A stretch of DNA of 64,000 nt, from the NCBI RefSeq assembly GCF_000759475.1, contig NZ_CP009454.1, forward strand, positions 3,100,001 through 3,164,000, given 5' to 3'. The translations under genes and the position numbers were made by a program. Position 1 is the first letter of the stretch; every line of letters begins with the position of its first letter. Origin of the DNA: Pantoea rwandensis. Its GTDB lineage: Bacteria; Pseudomonadota; Gammaproteobacteria; Enterobacterales; Enterobacteriaceae. Of the stretch, positions 19,016-28,875 are shown in pieces. The notes under the pieces are model-generated. The model did not search any database. It was not told the origin of the DNA and saw only the letters and a list, made by a program, of their open reading frames with translations.

Positions 19016-19043
19016 CGCAGCCGCGAAGGCGGCTGCGTTTTTT
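19016..19043 (+). terminator. Strong hairpin between cobB and lolE
   Basis: A 9-bp stem (CGCAGCCGC / GCGGCTGCG) with a GAAG loop is followed by TTTTTTATC on the plus strand. Both neighbouring genes are on the minus strand; for lolE transcripts the sequence after the hairpin is CACATTTTC, a weak U run. See findings. Confidence 0.55.
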
Positions 19044-19047
19044 ATCA

Positions 19048-20292
19048 TTACTGTCCGCTCAGTACGCGAGCCGGATCGATTCGACTGGCACGCCGCGCCG
19101 GATACCAGCTGGCAATCAGGCTGAGCAAGATAGCGGTCACCAGCACCGAAATCACATCAATCCAGTGCAACTCCGATGGCAGGAAATCAATGAAGTAGAT
19201 ATCCCCCGCCAGCAATTGATGACCGGTAAGATGCTCCAGTCCACGCACGATCGGCGTCAGGTTGAGCGCCACCAGCACGCCCACCACGACACCGCTGATG
19301 CTGCCGAGCAATCCGGCCAGCAAGCCATACCAGATAAAAATGGCGCGGATCAGGCCATCTTTGGCGCCTAGCGTGCGCAGCACCGCAATATCACTGCTCT
19401 TGTCTTTCACCGCCATGACCAGCGTCGAGACGATATTAAAACAGGCCACGCCAATCACCAGCACCATCGCCAGATACATAATCGCGCGGATCATTTGGAT
19501 ATCGCGGTACATGTAACCGTAGGTGCCAATCCAGCTCTTAATATAGACATAGGAGTGCGTGGCTTCACCGGCATCGCGCACCAGTTTTTGCGCCTGGAAA
19601 GGATCGCTCATCTTCAGCGCAATGCCGCTGACGCTGTCACCCATATCAAGATATTTTTGCGCATCCGCCAGCGGCACCAGCGCCAGGCTGTGATCGAGCA
19701 TCCCGCTGAGTTGCAGAATGCCTGATACCTGCAGACGAATACGCTTCGGTTGCAGCAGCTTATTTTCACCGTCATTGTTCGGGATCATGATGGTGATCCA
19801 ATCGCCTTGCTTCACGTTAAGCGATTTCGCGATGCCGCCACCGAGGATGATCTGCTGTTTATCCGCGCCGAACTGCTGCCACGCATCACCATCGACAAAG
19901 CTCGGCAAAGCGCTCAGCCGCGATTCCTGTTGCGGATCGACACCCTTCACCTGCAGCGCCTGCATCTTCGCGCCACTTTCAATCAAGCCGGTAAAGTTAA
20001 TGTAAGGCGCCGCTGCCGCGATACCCGGCACCTTTTCAATCGGTGCAATCATCGGCTGCCAGTTGCGGAAAGGTTGATTCACCGGTTCGATTTCACCGTG
20101 CGGGACCACGGCCAGAATGCGTTTGTTCAGCTCGCGTTCAAAACCGTTCATCGCGCTCAAGCCAATAATCAACACGGCAACACCCAGGGCGATGCCGATG
20201 GTCGAGATGATGGAGATCAGTGAGACCATGCCACCGCGCCGCCGACCGCGACTAAAGCGCAGGCCAAGCAGCAGGGATAATGACGAACCCAT
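19048..20292 (-). CDS. lolE: Lipoprotein-releasing ABC transporter permease LolE
   Basis: Inner-membrane subunit of LolCDE, which extracts outer-membrane lipoproteins and passes them to LolA; LolE makes the first contact with the lipoprotein. It has one N-terminal membrane helix, a large periplasmic domain, and three C-terminal helices, with the near-invariant N-terminus [18 protein letters not shown] and [10 protein letters not shown]. Length of 414 residues equals E. coli. Its start overlaps the end of lolD, so translation is coupled. Confidence 0.97.
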   Translation of the reverse strand: MGSSLSLLLGLRFSRGRRRGGMVSLISIISTIGIALGVAVLIIGLSAMNGFERELNKRILAVVPHGEIEPVNQPFRNWQPMIAPIEKVPGIAAAAPYINFTGLIESGAKMQALQVKGVDPQQESRLSALPSFVDGDAWQQFGADKQQIILGGGIAKSLNVKQGDWITIMIPNNDGENKLLQPKRIRLQVSGILQLSGMLDHSLALVPLADAQKYLDMGDSVSGIALKMSDPFQAQKLVRDAGEATHSYVYIKSWIGTYGYMYRDIQMIRAIMYLAMVLVIGVACFNIVSTLVMAVKDKSSDIAVLRTLGAKDGLIRAIFIWYGLLAGLLGSISGVVVGVLVALNLTPIVRGLEHLTGHQLLAGDIYFIDFLPSELHWIDVISVLVTAILLSLIASWYPARRASRIDPARVLSGQ

Positions 20293-20993
20293 CAGATAGC
20301 TCCCAGCGTCAGATGCTCGCTTAGCTGACCGTCGCGCATCTCCATCTGGCGATTCAGACGTTTAGCCAGATTCAGATCGTGCGTCACCACCAAAAATGCG
20401 GTGCCCTGCTGCTGATTCAGCTCGCCCAGCAGTTTGAAAATCGCATCGGCATTACGCGCGTCCAGGTTACCGGTCGGTTCATCCGCCATTACCAGGCGCG
20501 GACGGTTCACCAGCGCACGCGCAATTGCGACACGCTGACGCTCACCGCCTGACAGCTCCGATGGACGATGCGCAGCACGTTTTTCCAGTCCGACCGCCGC
20601 CAGCATTTCCAGCGCGCGCGAGGTGGCTTCTGCTTTTGCAGTTTTGCCAATCAGCAATGGCATCGCCACGTTCTCCAGCGCCGTGAAGTCTGGCAACAGA
20701 TGGTGGAACTGATAGATAAAGCCCAGCTCGCGGTTGCGCAGTTCGGCTTTCGCTGCAGAGGACATGGCATTCAGTGATTTGCCGTCAAACACCACGTCAC
20801 CCGAAGTGGGCGCATCGAGGCCGCCGAGCAGATGCAGTAAGGTACTTTTACCCGAGCCGGAGCTACCAACGATGGCCGTCAGTTCGCCTGGCTGCAGGCT
20901 AAAAGCCACATTGCGCAGCACATCGGTCTGCACGCTGCCTTCCTGATAGCGTTTGCACAGGTCACGACACTGCAACAAAGGGGTATTACTCAT
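20292..20993 (-). CDS. lolD: Lipoprotein-releasing ABC transporter ATPase LolD
   Basis: MacB-type ABC ATPase powering LolCDE. Walker [10 protein letters not shown] begins at residue 43, the Q-loop segment is [18 protein letters not shown], the signature [15 protein letters not shown] and Walker [12 protein letters not shown] follow, and the H-loop is VVTHDL. Length of 233 residues equals E. coli. It overlaps lolC by 8 bases and touches lolE, giving a tight lolC-lolD-lolE operon. Confidence 0.98.
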   Translation of the reverse strand: MSNTPLLQCRDLCKRYQEGSVQTDVLRNVAFSLQPGELTAIVGSSGSGKSTLLHLLGGLDAPTSGDVVFDGKSLNAMSSAAKAELRNRELGFIYQFHHLLPDFTALENVAMPLLIGKTAKAEATSRALEMLAAVGLEKRAAHRPSELSGGERQRVAIARALVNRPRLVMADEPTGNLDARNADAIFKLLGELNQQQGTAFLVVTHDLNLAKRLNRQMEMRDGQLSEHLTLGAI

Positions 20994-22185
20994 AACGTAA
21001 AGCCTCAGCGGGTTGAACGGCGGCAGCGCGCCATGACGGATAAAGGGTTGAGAGCAGCGCGACGATCATGGAGACCAGCGCAATAGTGACCACCTGCCAG
21101 ACGTTAATATCGACCGGCAACGCCGCGCCATCCAGGAACAGGCCAATCACCGGCATCAAATTATTGAGCTGGCTGGCGAGCAGCACACCCAGCAGCGTAC
21201 CGAGCAAGGTGCCGATAATGCCAGCACTGGCGCCCTGCACCATAAACACCGCGACGATCTGTCGGCGGGTTAAGCCCTGAGTTTGCAGAATCGCCACTTC
21301 ACCCTGCTTTTCCATGATCAGCAGACCGAGTGAAGTAATGATGTTAAACGCCGCTACCGCGATGATCAGGCTCAGCAGCAGCCCCATCATGTTTTTTTCC
21401 ATGCGCACCGCCTGGAACAGATCGCCTTTACGCTCGCGCCAGTCTTTTAACGTCAGGCCATCCGGCAGGTGCTGTTCACTGAAGGCATCCACATTCAGCG
21501 GTTTATCCAGCCACAAACGCCAGCCGGTGATGTTACCCAGCGGATAGCGCATCACGCGGGAGGCATCCTGCTGATTAACCAGAATCTGATAGGCATCGAC
21601 TTCACTGTTAGCAGCATAGGTGCCTGCGACGGTGAAGATACGCTGGCTTGGCAAGCGACCTACCGGCGTGAACTGGCTCACCGTCGGCACCATCAGACGC
21701 AGCTGGTCGCCACGTTTCACACCCAACTGAGACGCCAGTTGTTCGCCGAGAATTACATTATATTGGCCCGGTTGTAGCACGCTTTGCTGAGTATTGACGA
21801 GATAAGGCGTCAGCGGATCCTGCTCATCAGGATTGATGCCCAGCATCACGCCCACAGAAACGTTGCGCGCGCTTTGTAACACCACATCCGCGGTCGTCAG
21901 CGGGGCGACACGCGTGACGCCCTGCAGTTTGAGGCTCTCCGCCGTCACCTGTTGTGGATTGATGCTGCCTTTGTCGCTGGTGACCAACGCTTGCGGCATC
22001 AGGCCGAGGATATTGCCCTCCAGCTCACGCTCGAAGCCGTTCATCACCGACAGCACGGTGACCAGCGCCAGCACGCCCAGCGTGATACCGATGGTGGAAA
22101 GCCAGGAGACGAAGCGACCAAAGCGGTCTGAGGCACGTCCACGCATGTAGCGCAAACCGATGAATAACGCGACTGGTTGATACAT
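20986..22185 (-). CDS. lolC: Lipoprotein-releasing ABC transporter permease LolC
   Basis: Inner-membrane subunit of LolCDE that docks the periplasmic chaperone LolA. Same layout as LolE: N-terminal helix, periplasmic domain with the LolA-binding hook region, three C-terminal helices. The conserved [14 protein letters not shown] and [16 protein letters not shown] segments are visible. Length of 399 residues equals E. coli. It is the first gene of the operon; the upstream gap contains the palindromic repeat described separately. Confidence 0.97.
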   Translation of the reverse strand: MYQPVALFIGLRYMRGRASDRFGRFVSWLSTIGITLGVLALVTVLSVMNGFERELEGNILGLMPQALVTSDKGSINPQQVTAESLKLQGVTRVAPLTTADVVLQSARNVSVGVMLGINPDEQDPLTPYLVNTQQSVLQPGQYNVILGEQLASQLGVKRGDQLRLMVPTVSQFTPVGRLPSQRIFTVAGTYAANSEVDAYQILVNQQDASRVMRYPLGNITGWRLWLDKPLNVDAFSEQHLPDGLTLKDWRERKGDLFQAVRMEKNMMGLLLSLIIAVAAFNIITSLGLLIMEKQGEVAILQTQGLTRRQIVAVFMVQGASAGIIGTLLGTLLGVLLASQLNNLMPVIGLFLDGAALPVDINVWQVVTIALVSMIVALLSTLYPSWRAAAVQPAEALRYE

Positions 22186-22560
22186 GAGATCCGTCTTGGC
22201 AGTTGCCTGAAAATAAGTAGTGGGATGATAAAGGAGCAGCCCTGTTTATGAAACCTCTAACCCTCTGAGTCTGTGGCAAAGTTGCATCCAAATACGTCGC
22301 AATCTGCGTCAATGCATAAAATTGCGACAAAATAATGATACTCATTGTGCGTTTATTAGGCATACCCTGCGGTAGACTCGCTCTTGCAGTTAAGAATTTA
22401 TGTCCAACCGGCACCGCAGTCAGCCCAAAATAATTCGCGCTGTGGCAAGGCGGCAAGCCTGTGAATCCCCGGGAGCTTACTGAAGTCAGTGGCGGGGGTT
22501 CGCAGACGCAGCCAATACCGCCACAGCGCGAAGTATGCAGGGCGAAAAGGAGTACATCTC
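22186..22560. other. 375-base intergenic region between divergent lolC and the small gene before mfd
   Basis: The left part (to about 22420) is AT-rich and should hold the lolC promoter on the minus strand; no operator was recognised. The right part is the YPAL-like palindromic repeat (22423-22543), followed by the ribosome site GGAG of the small gene. Confidence 0.6.
22423..22543. repeat. YPAL-like palindromic repeat, full copy (121 bp)
   Basis: The ends are inverted copies: GCCC ... CGCGCTGTGGC (22436-22446) at the left and GCCACAGCGCG (22520-22530) ... GGGC at the right, with the internal core GAATCCCCGGGAGCTTACTG. The arrangement and core resemble the palindromic repeats common in Yersinia/Serratia/Erwiniaceae genomes (YPAL type, from memory). 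Such elements are folded in RNA and occur in many intergenic copies. Confidence 0.6.
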
Positions 22561-22770
22561 ATGTTCAGATATCCCAAAGGCAGTATCGTGAAGCACAAAT
22601 CGGGAGAAATCAGAGGCGAGATCGTCAACGTCTTTGAACAGGGAGATGCGGCAACCGGCTATTACGTGAAGTGGGACGACGGCAATCACAGCTATCATCT
22701 GGAAAAAGAGCTGTCCTGGGCCAACGTTGATCGTCCGCGCATGCACTACACACAGCAATCCAGTAAGTGA
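22561..22770 (+). CDS. Small protein between two repeat copies, unknown function
   Basis: A 69-residue protein starting at the ATG at 22561, preceded by AAAAGGAGTACATCTC. The sequence (YPKGSIVKHKSGEIRGEIV, then YYVKWDDGNHSYHLEKEL) alternates charged and hydrophobic residues like a small beta barrel of the SH3/Tudor type; this is inference. Its last two sense codons and stop fall within a 60-bp half copy of the flanking repeat, and its ribosome site lies 5 bases after the full copy. An upstream in-frame extension runs through the repeat and is not likely to be translated. mfd follows after 140 bases. Confidence 0.65.
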   Translation: MFRYPKGSIVKHKSGEIRGEIVNVFEQGDAATGYYVKWDDGNHSYHLEKELSWANVDRPRMHYTQQSSK

Positions 22771-22821
22771 CTGGGGTTCGCAAACGCAGCCAACGCGGCC
22801 ACAGCGCGAAATATGAAGGGC
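22762..22821. repeat. YPAL-like repeat, right half copy (60 bp)
   Basis: Aligns without gaps to 22484-22543 of the full copy with 51 of 60 bases identical. It lacks the left arm and includes the stop codon of the small gene. Confidence 0.6.
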
Positions 22822-22910
22822 GATGAGAAATAGCACCGCGACAGATGATCCTCAGGGCGGATTATGGAATGATGACGCCCTGGAATCCAAGGAGAGAATG
22901 TCGAGTCCTT

Positions 22911-25900
22911 ATGTCGGAACAGAGTCGTTATACCCTGCCTGCGAAAGCGGGCGATCATCGTCAGCTCGGCGAACTGATTGGCGCCGCGCAGGCGGTTGAG
23001 TGCGCCAGTATCACCGAACGCCACCCGGGTCCGGTGTTGATGATTACGCCAGATATGCAATCTGCCCTGCGTCTGCAGGAGGAGATTCGCCAGTTCACCG
23101 ATCTGCCGGTCACCAATCTCGCCGACTGGGAAACGCTGCCTTACGACAGCTTCTCGCCGCATCAGGACATTATCTCCGCCCGTCTTTCCACCCTTTATCA
23201 ACTGCCCAATCTGACGCGCGGCATGCTGATTATGCCGGTCAACACGCTGATGCAGCGCGTCTGTCCGCACAGCTTCCTGCACGGCCATGCGCTGGTGATG
23301 AAACAGGGGCAAAAACTCTCGCGCGATGCGCTGCGTGATCAGCTGGAGCAGGCTGGTTATCGCCATGTCGATCAGGTGATGGAACACGGCGAGTACGCCA
23401 CGCGTGGCGCGCTGCTGGATCTGTTCCCAATGGGCAGCGATCAGCCCTATCGCATTGACTTCTTTGATGACGAAATTGACAGCCTGCGCCTGTTCGATGT
23501 GGACAGCCAACGCACGCTGGAAGCGGTTGATGCCATCAATCTGCTGCCTGCGCACGAGTTTCCTACTGATAAAGCAGCGATTGAGCTGTTCCGCAGCCGC
23601 TGGCGCGAGCTATTTGATGTGCGCCGCGAGCCGGAGCATGTCTATCAGCAAGTGAGCAAAGGCACGCTGCCGGCCGGGATCGAATACTGGCAGCCGCTGT
23701 TCTTTGAGCAGGAGTTGCCCACCCTGTTCAGCTATCTGCCTGCTAACACGCTGGTACTCAACAGTGGCGATCTGCACGGCAGCGCCGATCGCTTCTGGCA
23801 GGATGCTAACGCGCGTTTCGAAAATCGTCGCATCGATCCTATGCGCCCGCTGCTGGAGCCTGCAACGTTGTGGCTGCGCCCGGACGCGTTGCTTGGCGAA
23901 CTGAAAGCCTGGCCACGCATGCAGCTCAGCAGCGAAACGCTGCCAGAAAAAGCCGCCAATACCAATCTCGGCTATCAACCGCTGCCGGAACTGACGGTGC
24001 AGGCCCAGGCTAAAGCGCCACTCGATCTGCTGCGTCAGTTCATGGAGCAGTTTGATGGGCAGATTATTTTCTCGGTGGAAAGTGAAGGCCGCCGTGAAAG
24101 CCTGCAGGAGCTGCTGGCGCGCATCAAACTGCGCCCACAGCCGATTGAACGCTTTGAAGAAGCCGCCAAACAGCCGCACAGTTTAATGATTGGCGCCAGC
24201 GAACGCGGCTTTATTGATAGCGCGGGCCATCGTGCATTGATTTGTGAAAGCGACCTGCTGGGTGAGCGTGTCAGCCGTCGTCGCCAGGATAATCGCCGTA
24301 CCATCAATCCCGATGTGTTGATTCGCAACCTCGCCGAGTTACACCCCGGCCAGCCGGTGGTGCATCTGGAACACGGTGTGGGCCGTTATATTGGCCTGAC
24401 CACGCTGGAAGCTGGCGGCATTGTCGCGGAATATCTGATGCTCTCCTATGCGGGCGACGCCAAGCTGTACGTGCCCGTTTCATCACTGCACCTGATCAGC
24501 CGCTACGCGGGTGGTGCGGATGAGAATGCCCCGCTGCACAAGCTTGGCAGCGATGCCTGGTCACGTGCACGCCAGAAAGCGGCCGAGAAAGTGCGTGATG
24601 TAGCGGCCGAACTGCTGGATATCTACGCCCAACGCGCGGCCAAAACCGGCTTCGCCTTTAAGCACGATCGCGATCAGTATCAACTGTTCTGTGAAGGCTT
24701 CCCGTTTGAGACGACGCCGGACCAGGGTCAGGCCATTAATGCCGTGCTGAGCGACATGTGCCAGCCGCTGGCGATGGATCGTCTGGTGTGCGGTGACGTA
24801 GGCTTTGGTAAAACTGAAGTGGCGATGCGCGCCGCCTTCCTCGCGGTGGAAAATGCCAAACAAGTCGCCGTGCTGGTGCCCACCACCCTGCTGGCGCAGC
24901 AGCATTACGATAACTTCCGCGACCGTTTCGCCAACTGGCCGGTGCGCATTGAGATGCTGTCACGCTTCCGCAGCGCCAAAGAGCAGAGCCAGGTGCTGGA
25001 ACAGGCGCGTGAAGGCAAAGTGGATATTTTGATCGGCACACACAAGTTGCTGTCAAACGACCTGAAATGGCACGATCTCGGCCTGTTGATTGTCGATGAA
25101 GAACATCGTTTTGGCGTGCGTCACAAAGAGCGTATTAAAGCAATGCGCGCGGACGTTGATATCCTGACTCTGACTGCCACGCCGATCCCACGTACGCTGA
25201 ATATGGCGATGAGCGGCATGCGCGATCTGTCGATCATTGCGACACCGCCAGCCCGCCGTTTAGCGGTGAAAACCTTTGTGCGCGAGTACGACAGCCTGGT
25301 GGTGCGTGAAGCGCTGCTGCGTGAAATTTTGCGCGGCGGTCAGGTTTACTATCTCTACAACGATGTCGAGAACATCGAAAAAGCCGCACAACGCCTGGCG
25401 GAGCTGGTGCCTGAGGCCCGCATCGCCATCGGTCACGGCCAGATGCGCGAGCGCGAGCTGGAACGGGTGATGAATGATTTCCACCACCAGCGTTTTAACG
25501 TGCTGGTGTGTACCACCATCATCGAAACCGGTATTGATGTGCCGAGCGCTAACACCATCATCATTGAGCGTGCTGACCACTTTGGCCTGGCGCAGCTGCA
25601 TCAGCTGCGTGGCCGCGTCGGACGCTCACACCATCAGGCCTATGCCTGGCTGTTAACGCCGCATCCAAAAGCCATGACCACTGATGCGCAGAAGCGTCTT
25701 GAGGCGATTGCCTCGCTGGAGGACCTGGGCGCGGGCTTTGCGCTGGCGACGCACGACCTTGAAATTCGCGGTGCCGGTGAACTGCTGGGCGAAGATCAGA
25801 GCGGTCAGATGGAAACGATCGGTTTCACGCTGTATATGGAGCTGCTGGAAAACGCGGTCGATGCGCTGAAGGCCGGGCGCGAGCCGTCGCTGGAAGATCT

Positions 25901-26354
25901 CACCAGCAACCAGACCGAAATCGAACTGCGCATGCCTGCGCTGCTGCCGGATGACTTTATCCCGGATGTGAACACGCGTTTGTCACTCTATAAACGCGTT
26001 GCTTCAGCCAGTGACGAGCAGGAACTGGCTGAGCTGAAGGTTGAGATGATCGACCGTTTCGGCAAGTTGCCGGATGCGGCGCGCAACCTTCTGGATGTGG
26101 CGGCTTTACGTCTGGTGGCGCGAGAACTGGGCGTGCGTAAAATTGAAGCCAGTGAAAAAGGCGGGTTCTTCGAGTTCGCGCCGCAGAACCATGTCGATCC
26201 CGGTTGGTTAATTGGCCTGCTGCAAAAAGATCCTAAACAGTGGAAGTTGGATGGCCCAACTCGTCTGAGATTCACTCGTGATTTAGAAGAGCGCAAAGTG
26301 CGGATGGAGTGGGTGCAGGGCTTCATTGCCGAACTGGCTAAGAATCGGGTTTAG
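22911..26354 (+). CDS. mfd: Transcription-repair coupling factor Mfd
   Basis: ATP-dependent translocase that removes RNA polymerase stalled at DNA lesions and recruits UvrA. The product from the ATG at 22911 (SEQSRYTLPAKAGD) is 1147 residues, against 1148 in E. coli. Visible are the UvrB-like N-terminus (WETLPYDSFSPHQD), the RNA-polymerase interaction region (VVHLEHGVGRY), Walker A GDVGFGKTE, the DEEH box VDEEHRFG, TATPIPRTLNMAMSG, and the helicase C-terminal motifs IIETGIDVPSANT and QLRGRVGRS. The TRCF C-terminal domain follows. An upstream in-frame extension to 22845 has no homologous counterpart. Confidence 0.98.
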   Translation: MSEQSRYTLPAKAGDHRQLGELIGAAQAVECASITERHPGPVLMITPDMQSALRLQEEIRQFTDLPVTNLADWETLPYDSFSPHQDIISARLSTLYQLPNLTRGMLIMPVNTLMQRVCPHSFLHGHALVMKQGQKLSRDALRDQLEQAGYRHVDQVMEHGEYATRGALLDLFPMGSDQPYRIDFFDDEIDSLRLFDVDSQRTLEAVDAINLLPAHEFPTDKAAIELFRSRWRELFDVRREPEHVYQQVSKGTLPAGIEYWQPLFFEQELPTLFSYLPANTLVLNSGDLHGSADRFWQDANARFENRRIDPMRPLLEPATLWLRPDALLGELKAWPRMQLSSETLPEKAANTNLGYQPLPELTVQAQAKAPLDLLRQFMEQFDGQIIFSVESEGRRESLQELLARIKLRPQPIERFEEAAKQPHSLMIGASERGFIDSAGHRALICESDLLGERVSRRRQDNRRTINPDVLIRNLAELHPGQPVVHLEHGVGRYIGLTTLEAGGIVAEYLMLSYAGDAKLYVPVSSLHLISRYAGGADENAPLHKLGSDAWSRARQKAAEKVRDVAAELLDIYAQRAAKTGFAFKHDRDQYQLFCEGFPFETTPDQGQAINAVLSDMCQPLAMDRLVCGDVGFGKTEVAMRAAFLAVENAKQVAVLVPTTLLAQQHYDNFRDRFANWPVRIEMLSRFRSAKEQSQVLEQAREGKVDILIGTHKLLSNDLKWHDLGLLIVDEEHRFGVRHKERIKAMRADVDILTLTATPIPRTLNMAMSGMRDLSIIATPPARRLAVKTFVREYDSLVVREALLREILRGGQVYYLYNDVENIEKAAQRLAELVPEARIAIGHGQMRERELERVMNDFHHQRFNVLVCTTIIETGIDVPSANTIIIERADHFGLAQLHQLRGRVGRSHHQAYAWLLTPHPKAMTTDAQKRLEAIASLEDLGAGFALATHDLEIRGAGELLGEDQSGQMETIGFTLYMELLENAVDALKAGREPSLEDLTSNQTEIELRMPALLPDDFIPDVNTRLSLYKRVASASDEQELAELKVEMIDRFGKLPDAARNLLDVAALRLVARELGVRKIEASEKGGFFEFAPQNHVDPGWLIGLLQKDPKQWKLDGPTRLRFTRDLEERKVRMEWVQGFIAELAKNRV

Positions 26355-26460
26355 CGTCCTCAGCCGCATCTCGCCTGGCGAAGCAATACCTTGCGCTTCT
26401 GCAGGCAACATTGTGGCTATCGGGACGCGAGATACATCTCGCCGCTCCGGTTTACACCAT

Positions 26461-26487
26461 AAAAAAAGCGCCTTACGGCGCTTTTTT
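26461..26487. terminator. Bidirectional terminator between mfd and ycfJ
   Basis: An 11-bp stem (AAAAAAGCGCC / GGCGCTTTTTT) with a 4-base loop and U runs in both directions separates the convergent genes. Confidence 0.85.
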
Positions 26488-26519
26488 CGTTACTGCTGCT
26501 GTGACGTGTCTTTGCCCAA

Positions 26520-27062
26520 TCAGGCCTGATTCGAATTCAGGATCAGCTGACCATTACGGTCGAGCGGAATGCGGGTGCCAGGGTCATTTTCCATGCGGAT
26601 TTTGCCCTGCTGGTCGCCTATTTTATAGGTCACATCATAACCCAGCATTTTTTCCTGTTTGTCGTAAACGGTTTTGCAACGCTGCTCGTTGGTGGTGTAG
26701 GTATCACGATCCTGCAGTGCCCCCTGCACCTGGTTACCACCGTAACCGCCCGCCAGCGCGCCCGCTACCGTTGCGACATCGCGCCCACGACCGCCACCAA
26801 ACTGGTGACCGAGCACGCCGCCCGCCACTGCACCCAGTACTGAACCGGCGATGCGGTTCTCATCCTGTACCGGACGACGATGCGTTAACGTCACGTTGCG
26901 ACACTCCTGTCGCGGTTGTTTAATGTTCTCTTTGATCGGCGTAGCCGAGAGAACTTGTGCATACTGCGGGCCGCGATCAAAGACATCCATGCTGGCGACT
27001 GCGGCAACCCCTAACGCTGCTGCCACGCCGATACCGATACCCGCTAACATTGATTTATTCAC
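26520..27062 (-). CDS. ycfJ: Glycine-zipper outer-membrane protein YcfJ
   Basis: A 180-residue envelope protein close to E. coli YcfJ (179). The start is the GTG at 27062 (NKSMLAGIGIGVAAALGVAA), preceded by AGGAGG with an 8-base spacer. A signal/hydrophobic N-terminus is followed by PRQECRNVT and THRRPVQDENR, then a glycine-zipper segment (GSVLGAVAGGVLGHQFGGG...GALAGGYGGNQ), and a C-terminal domain ending RNGQLILNSNQA. Members affect biofilm formation and stress responses, with no known enzymatic activity. bhsA and ldtC, its E. coli neighbours, are missing. Confidence 0.92.
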   Translation of the reverse strand: MNKSMLAGIGIGVAAALGVAAVASMDVFDRGPQYAQVLSATPIKENIKQPRQECRNVTLTHRRPVQDENRIAGSVLGAVAGGVLGHQFGGGRGRDVATVAGALAGGYGGNQVQGALQDRDTYTTNEQRCKTVYDKQEKMLGYDVTYKIGDQQGKIRMENDPGTRIPLDRNGQLILNSNQA

Positions 27063-27358
27063 AGGAATGTCCTCCTGAATGTTGTTACCGCGCATTCCTG
27101 CCGCTACGAAATCCTGTGTAGCCGAGGCATAACCGGCGTGCGCGCCGCGCCGTGTTTGTGGATATAAGTTTTACAGATGGTCCGTAATTGCAACATCAGA
27201 TTAATGGAGGAAACGCAACGGAAAGCCGTCAGGGCCAGTTTTTCGGAGAGTTCTGAGAGAAGCTGAAATACCGCCGTAACCTTAAACTGAATTGTCGTTT
27301 TTCAGCAGATTACGGCAGGCGGAGCGGCATCGGGCGGCAGATAACCGCCCGGCAATCA

Positions 27359-28663
27359 TTAGTGCAGCTTGAGGCGAGGACGCAGCACGCGGTTCAGGCT
27401 ACCGACCAGCATCATCAGGCCGGTTTTGAAGTATCCGTGGAGCGCAATCTGGTGCATGCGATATAGAGAAATGTAGACGAAACGCGCAATGCGCCCTTCT
27501 ACCATCATCGAGCCGCGCATCAGGTTGCCCATCAGGCTACCCACCGTGGTGAAGCGTGACAGTGACACCAGCGAACCGTGATCCTTATAGACGTAAGCTT
27601 TGAGCGGTTTGCCTTTGCGTTGCGCCAGAATATTTTCCAGCGCGCGTGACGCCATCTGGTGTGCAGACTGCGCGCGCGGTGGCACAAAACCGCCGCCCGG
27701 CAGTGCGCAGGAAGCGCAGTCGCCAATCGCGTAGATGTCATCATCCAGCGTGGTTTGCAGCGTGTCTTTCACCACCAGCTGATTGATGCGGTTGGTTTCC
27801 AGCCCACCAATCTCTTTCATAAAGTCTGGCGCCTTAATACCGGCAGCCCACACCATCAGGTCAGCATTGATAAATTCGCCGCCTTTGGTATTGAGCCCCT
27901 CTTCTGTCGCGCTGGTCACCATGGTTTGCGTCAGGACGCGTACGCCGAGCTTGGTCAGTTCCTGGTGTGCCGCAGCAGAAATGCGCGGTGGCAAGGCTGG
28001 CAGAATACGCTCACCGGCTTCCACCAGCGTCACGTTCAGTGCAGAGCTATCAAGGCCTTTGTAGCCATAGCTGTGCAGCTGCTTCACGGCATTGTAGAGT
28101 TCTGCTGACAGTTCAACGCCGGTGGCGCCGCCGCCGACAATCGCAATGTTAACTTTTTCCAGGCTACCTTCACTGGCGGAGAAGCGCAGGAACAGGTTAA
28201 GCATCTCGTTGTGGAAACGACGAGCCTGATGCGGGTTATCGAGGAAAATGCAGTGATCTTTCACACCCGGTGTGCCGAAGTCATTGGAAGTACTGCCCAG
28301 CGCCATCACCAGACGGTCATAAGCCATCTCGCGCTGCGGCACCAGCAATTCACCGTTAGCATCGCGGATTTCCGCCAGCTCAATGGTTTTGTTTTCGCGG
28401 TTGATTTGCGTCAGCGAACCCAGCTGGAACTGAAAACCATGATTACGCGCGTGCGCCAGATAGCTCAGGGCATCGATCCCTTCGTCCATCGAACCGGTTG
28501 CCACTTCGTGCAGCAATGGTTTCCACAGATGGCTGTGGTTGCGATCGACGAGAATAATCTCGGCTTTCTTCTTCCGACCCAGCTTGTGACCGAGCTGCGT
28601 TGCCAGCTCTAAGCCGCCGGCACCACCGCCAATAATGACGATTTTTTCCATAGATGTAGTCAA
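27359..28663 (-). CDS. ndh: NADH:ubiquinone oxidoreductase II (Ndh)
   Basis: Peripheral inner-membrane flavoprotein that passes electrons from NADH to quinone without proton pumping. The FAD motif [14 protein letters not shown] is at the N-terminus and the NADH motif [17 protein letters not shown] is in the middle; AIGDCASC and the C-terminal amphipathic segment ([17 protein letters not shown]) that binds the membrane follow. I choose a TTG start at 28663 (LTTSMEKI), because GAGGGG lies 7 bases upstream and the resulting 434 residues equal the E. coli protein; the ATG at 28651 would be the alternative. A perfect FNR box lies upstream. Confidence 0.96.
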   Translation of the reverse strand: MTTSMEKIVIIGGGAGGLELATQLGHKLGRKKKAEIILVDRNHSHLWKPLLHEVATGSMDEGIDALSYLAHARNHGFQFQLGSLTQINRENKTIELAEIRDANGELLVPQREMAYDRLVMALGSTSNDFGTPGVKDHCIFLDNPHQARRFHNEMLNLFLRFSASEGSLEKVNIAIVGGGATGVELSAELYNAVKQLHSYGYKGLDSSALNVTLVEAGERILPALPPRISAAAHQELTKLGVRVLTQTMVTSATEEGLNTKGGEFINADLMVWAAGIKAPDFMKEIGGLETNRINQLVVKDTLQTTLDDDIYAIGDCASCALPGGGFVPPRAQSAHQMASRALENILAQRKGKPLKAYVYKDHGSLVSLSRFTTVGSLMGNLMRGSMMVEGRIARFVYISLYRMHQIALHGYFKTGLMMLVGSLNRVLRPRLKLH

Positions 28664-28797
28664 CAAAGATCCCCTCAAAGTTGTAAACCAATAGTTAATT
28701 AATGGTTACTAAAAACCTTAATAAACATAGGGTTGGCGACGTTAAATCGCGAGCTGAGGGCAGAATATCACGGCGCTAACGACATATCATAAGAAAA

Positions 28798-28811
28798 TTG
28801 ATGTACATCAA
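28798..28811 (-). promoter_or_regulatory. FNR-binding site upstream of ndh
   Basis: TTGATGTACATCAA is a perfect match to the FNR palindrome TTGAT-N4-ATCAA, 135 bases before the ndh start. In E. coli ndh is repressed by FNR without oxygen, so the same control is expected. The left arm could also form part of a -35 (TTGATG) paired with TGATAT 16 bases on, in which case FNR binding would block the promoter directly. Confidence 0.8.
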
Positions 28812-28875
28812 TCTTTCAAGCGCATTATCAGAATGTTAAACGTTTTGTGCGCCGCATCACACGGCGCGCGGAGGC

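Noticed and set aside
26355..26460. Possible small gene or repeat between mfd and the terminator
   Set aside because: No start, stop and ribosome site combination or inverted repeat of note was found in these ~100 bases.
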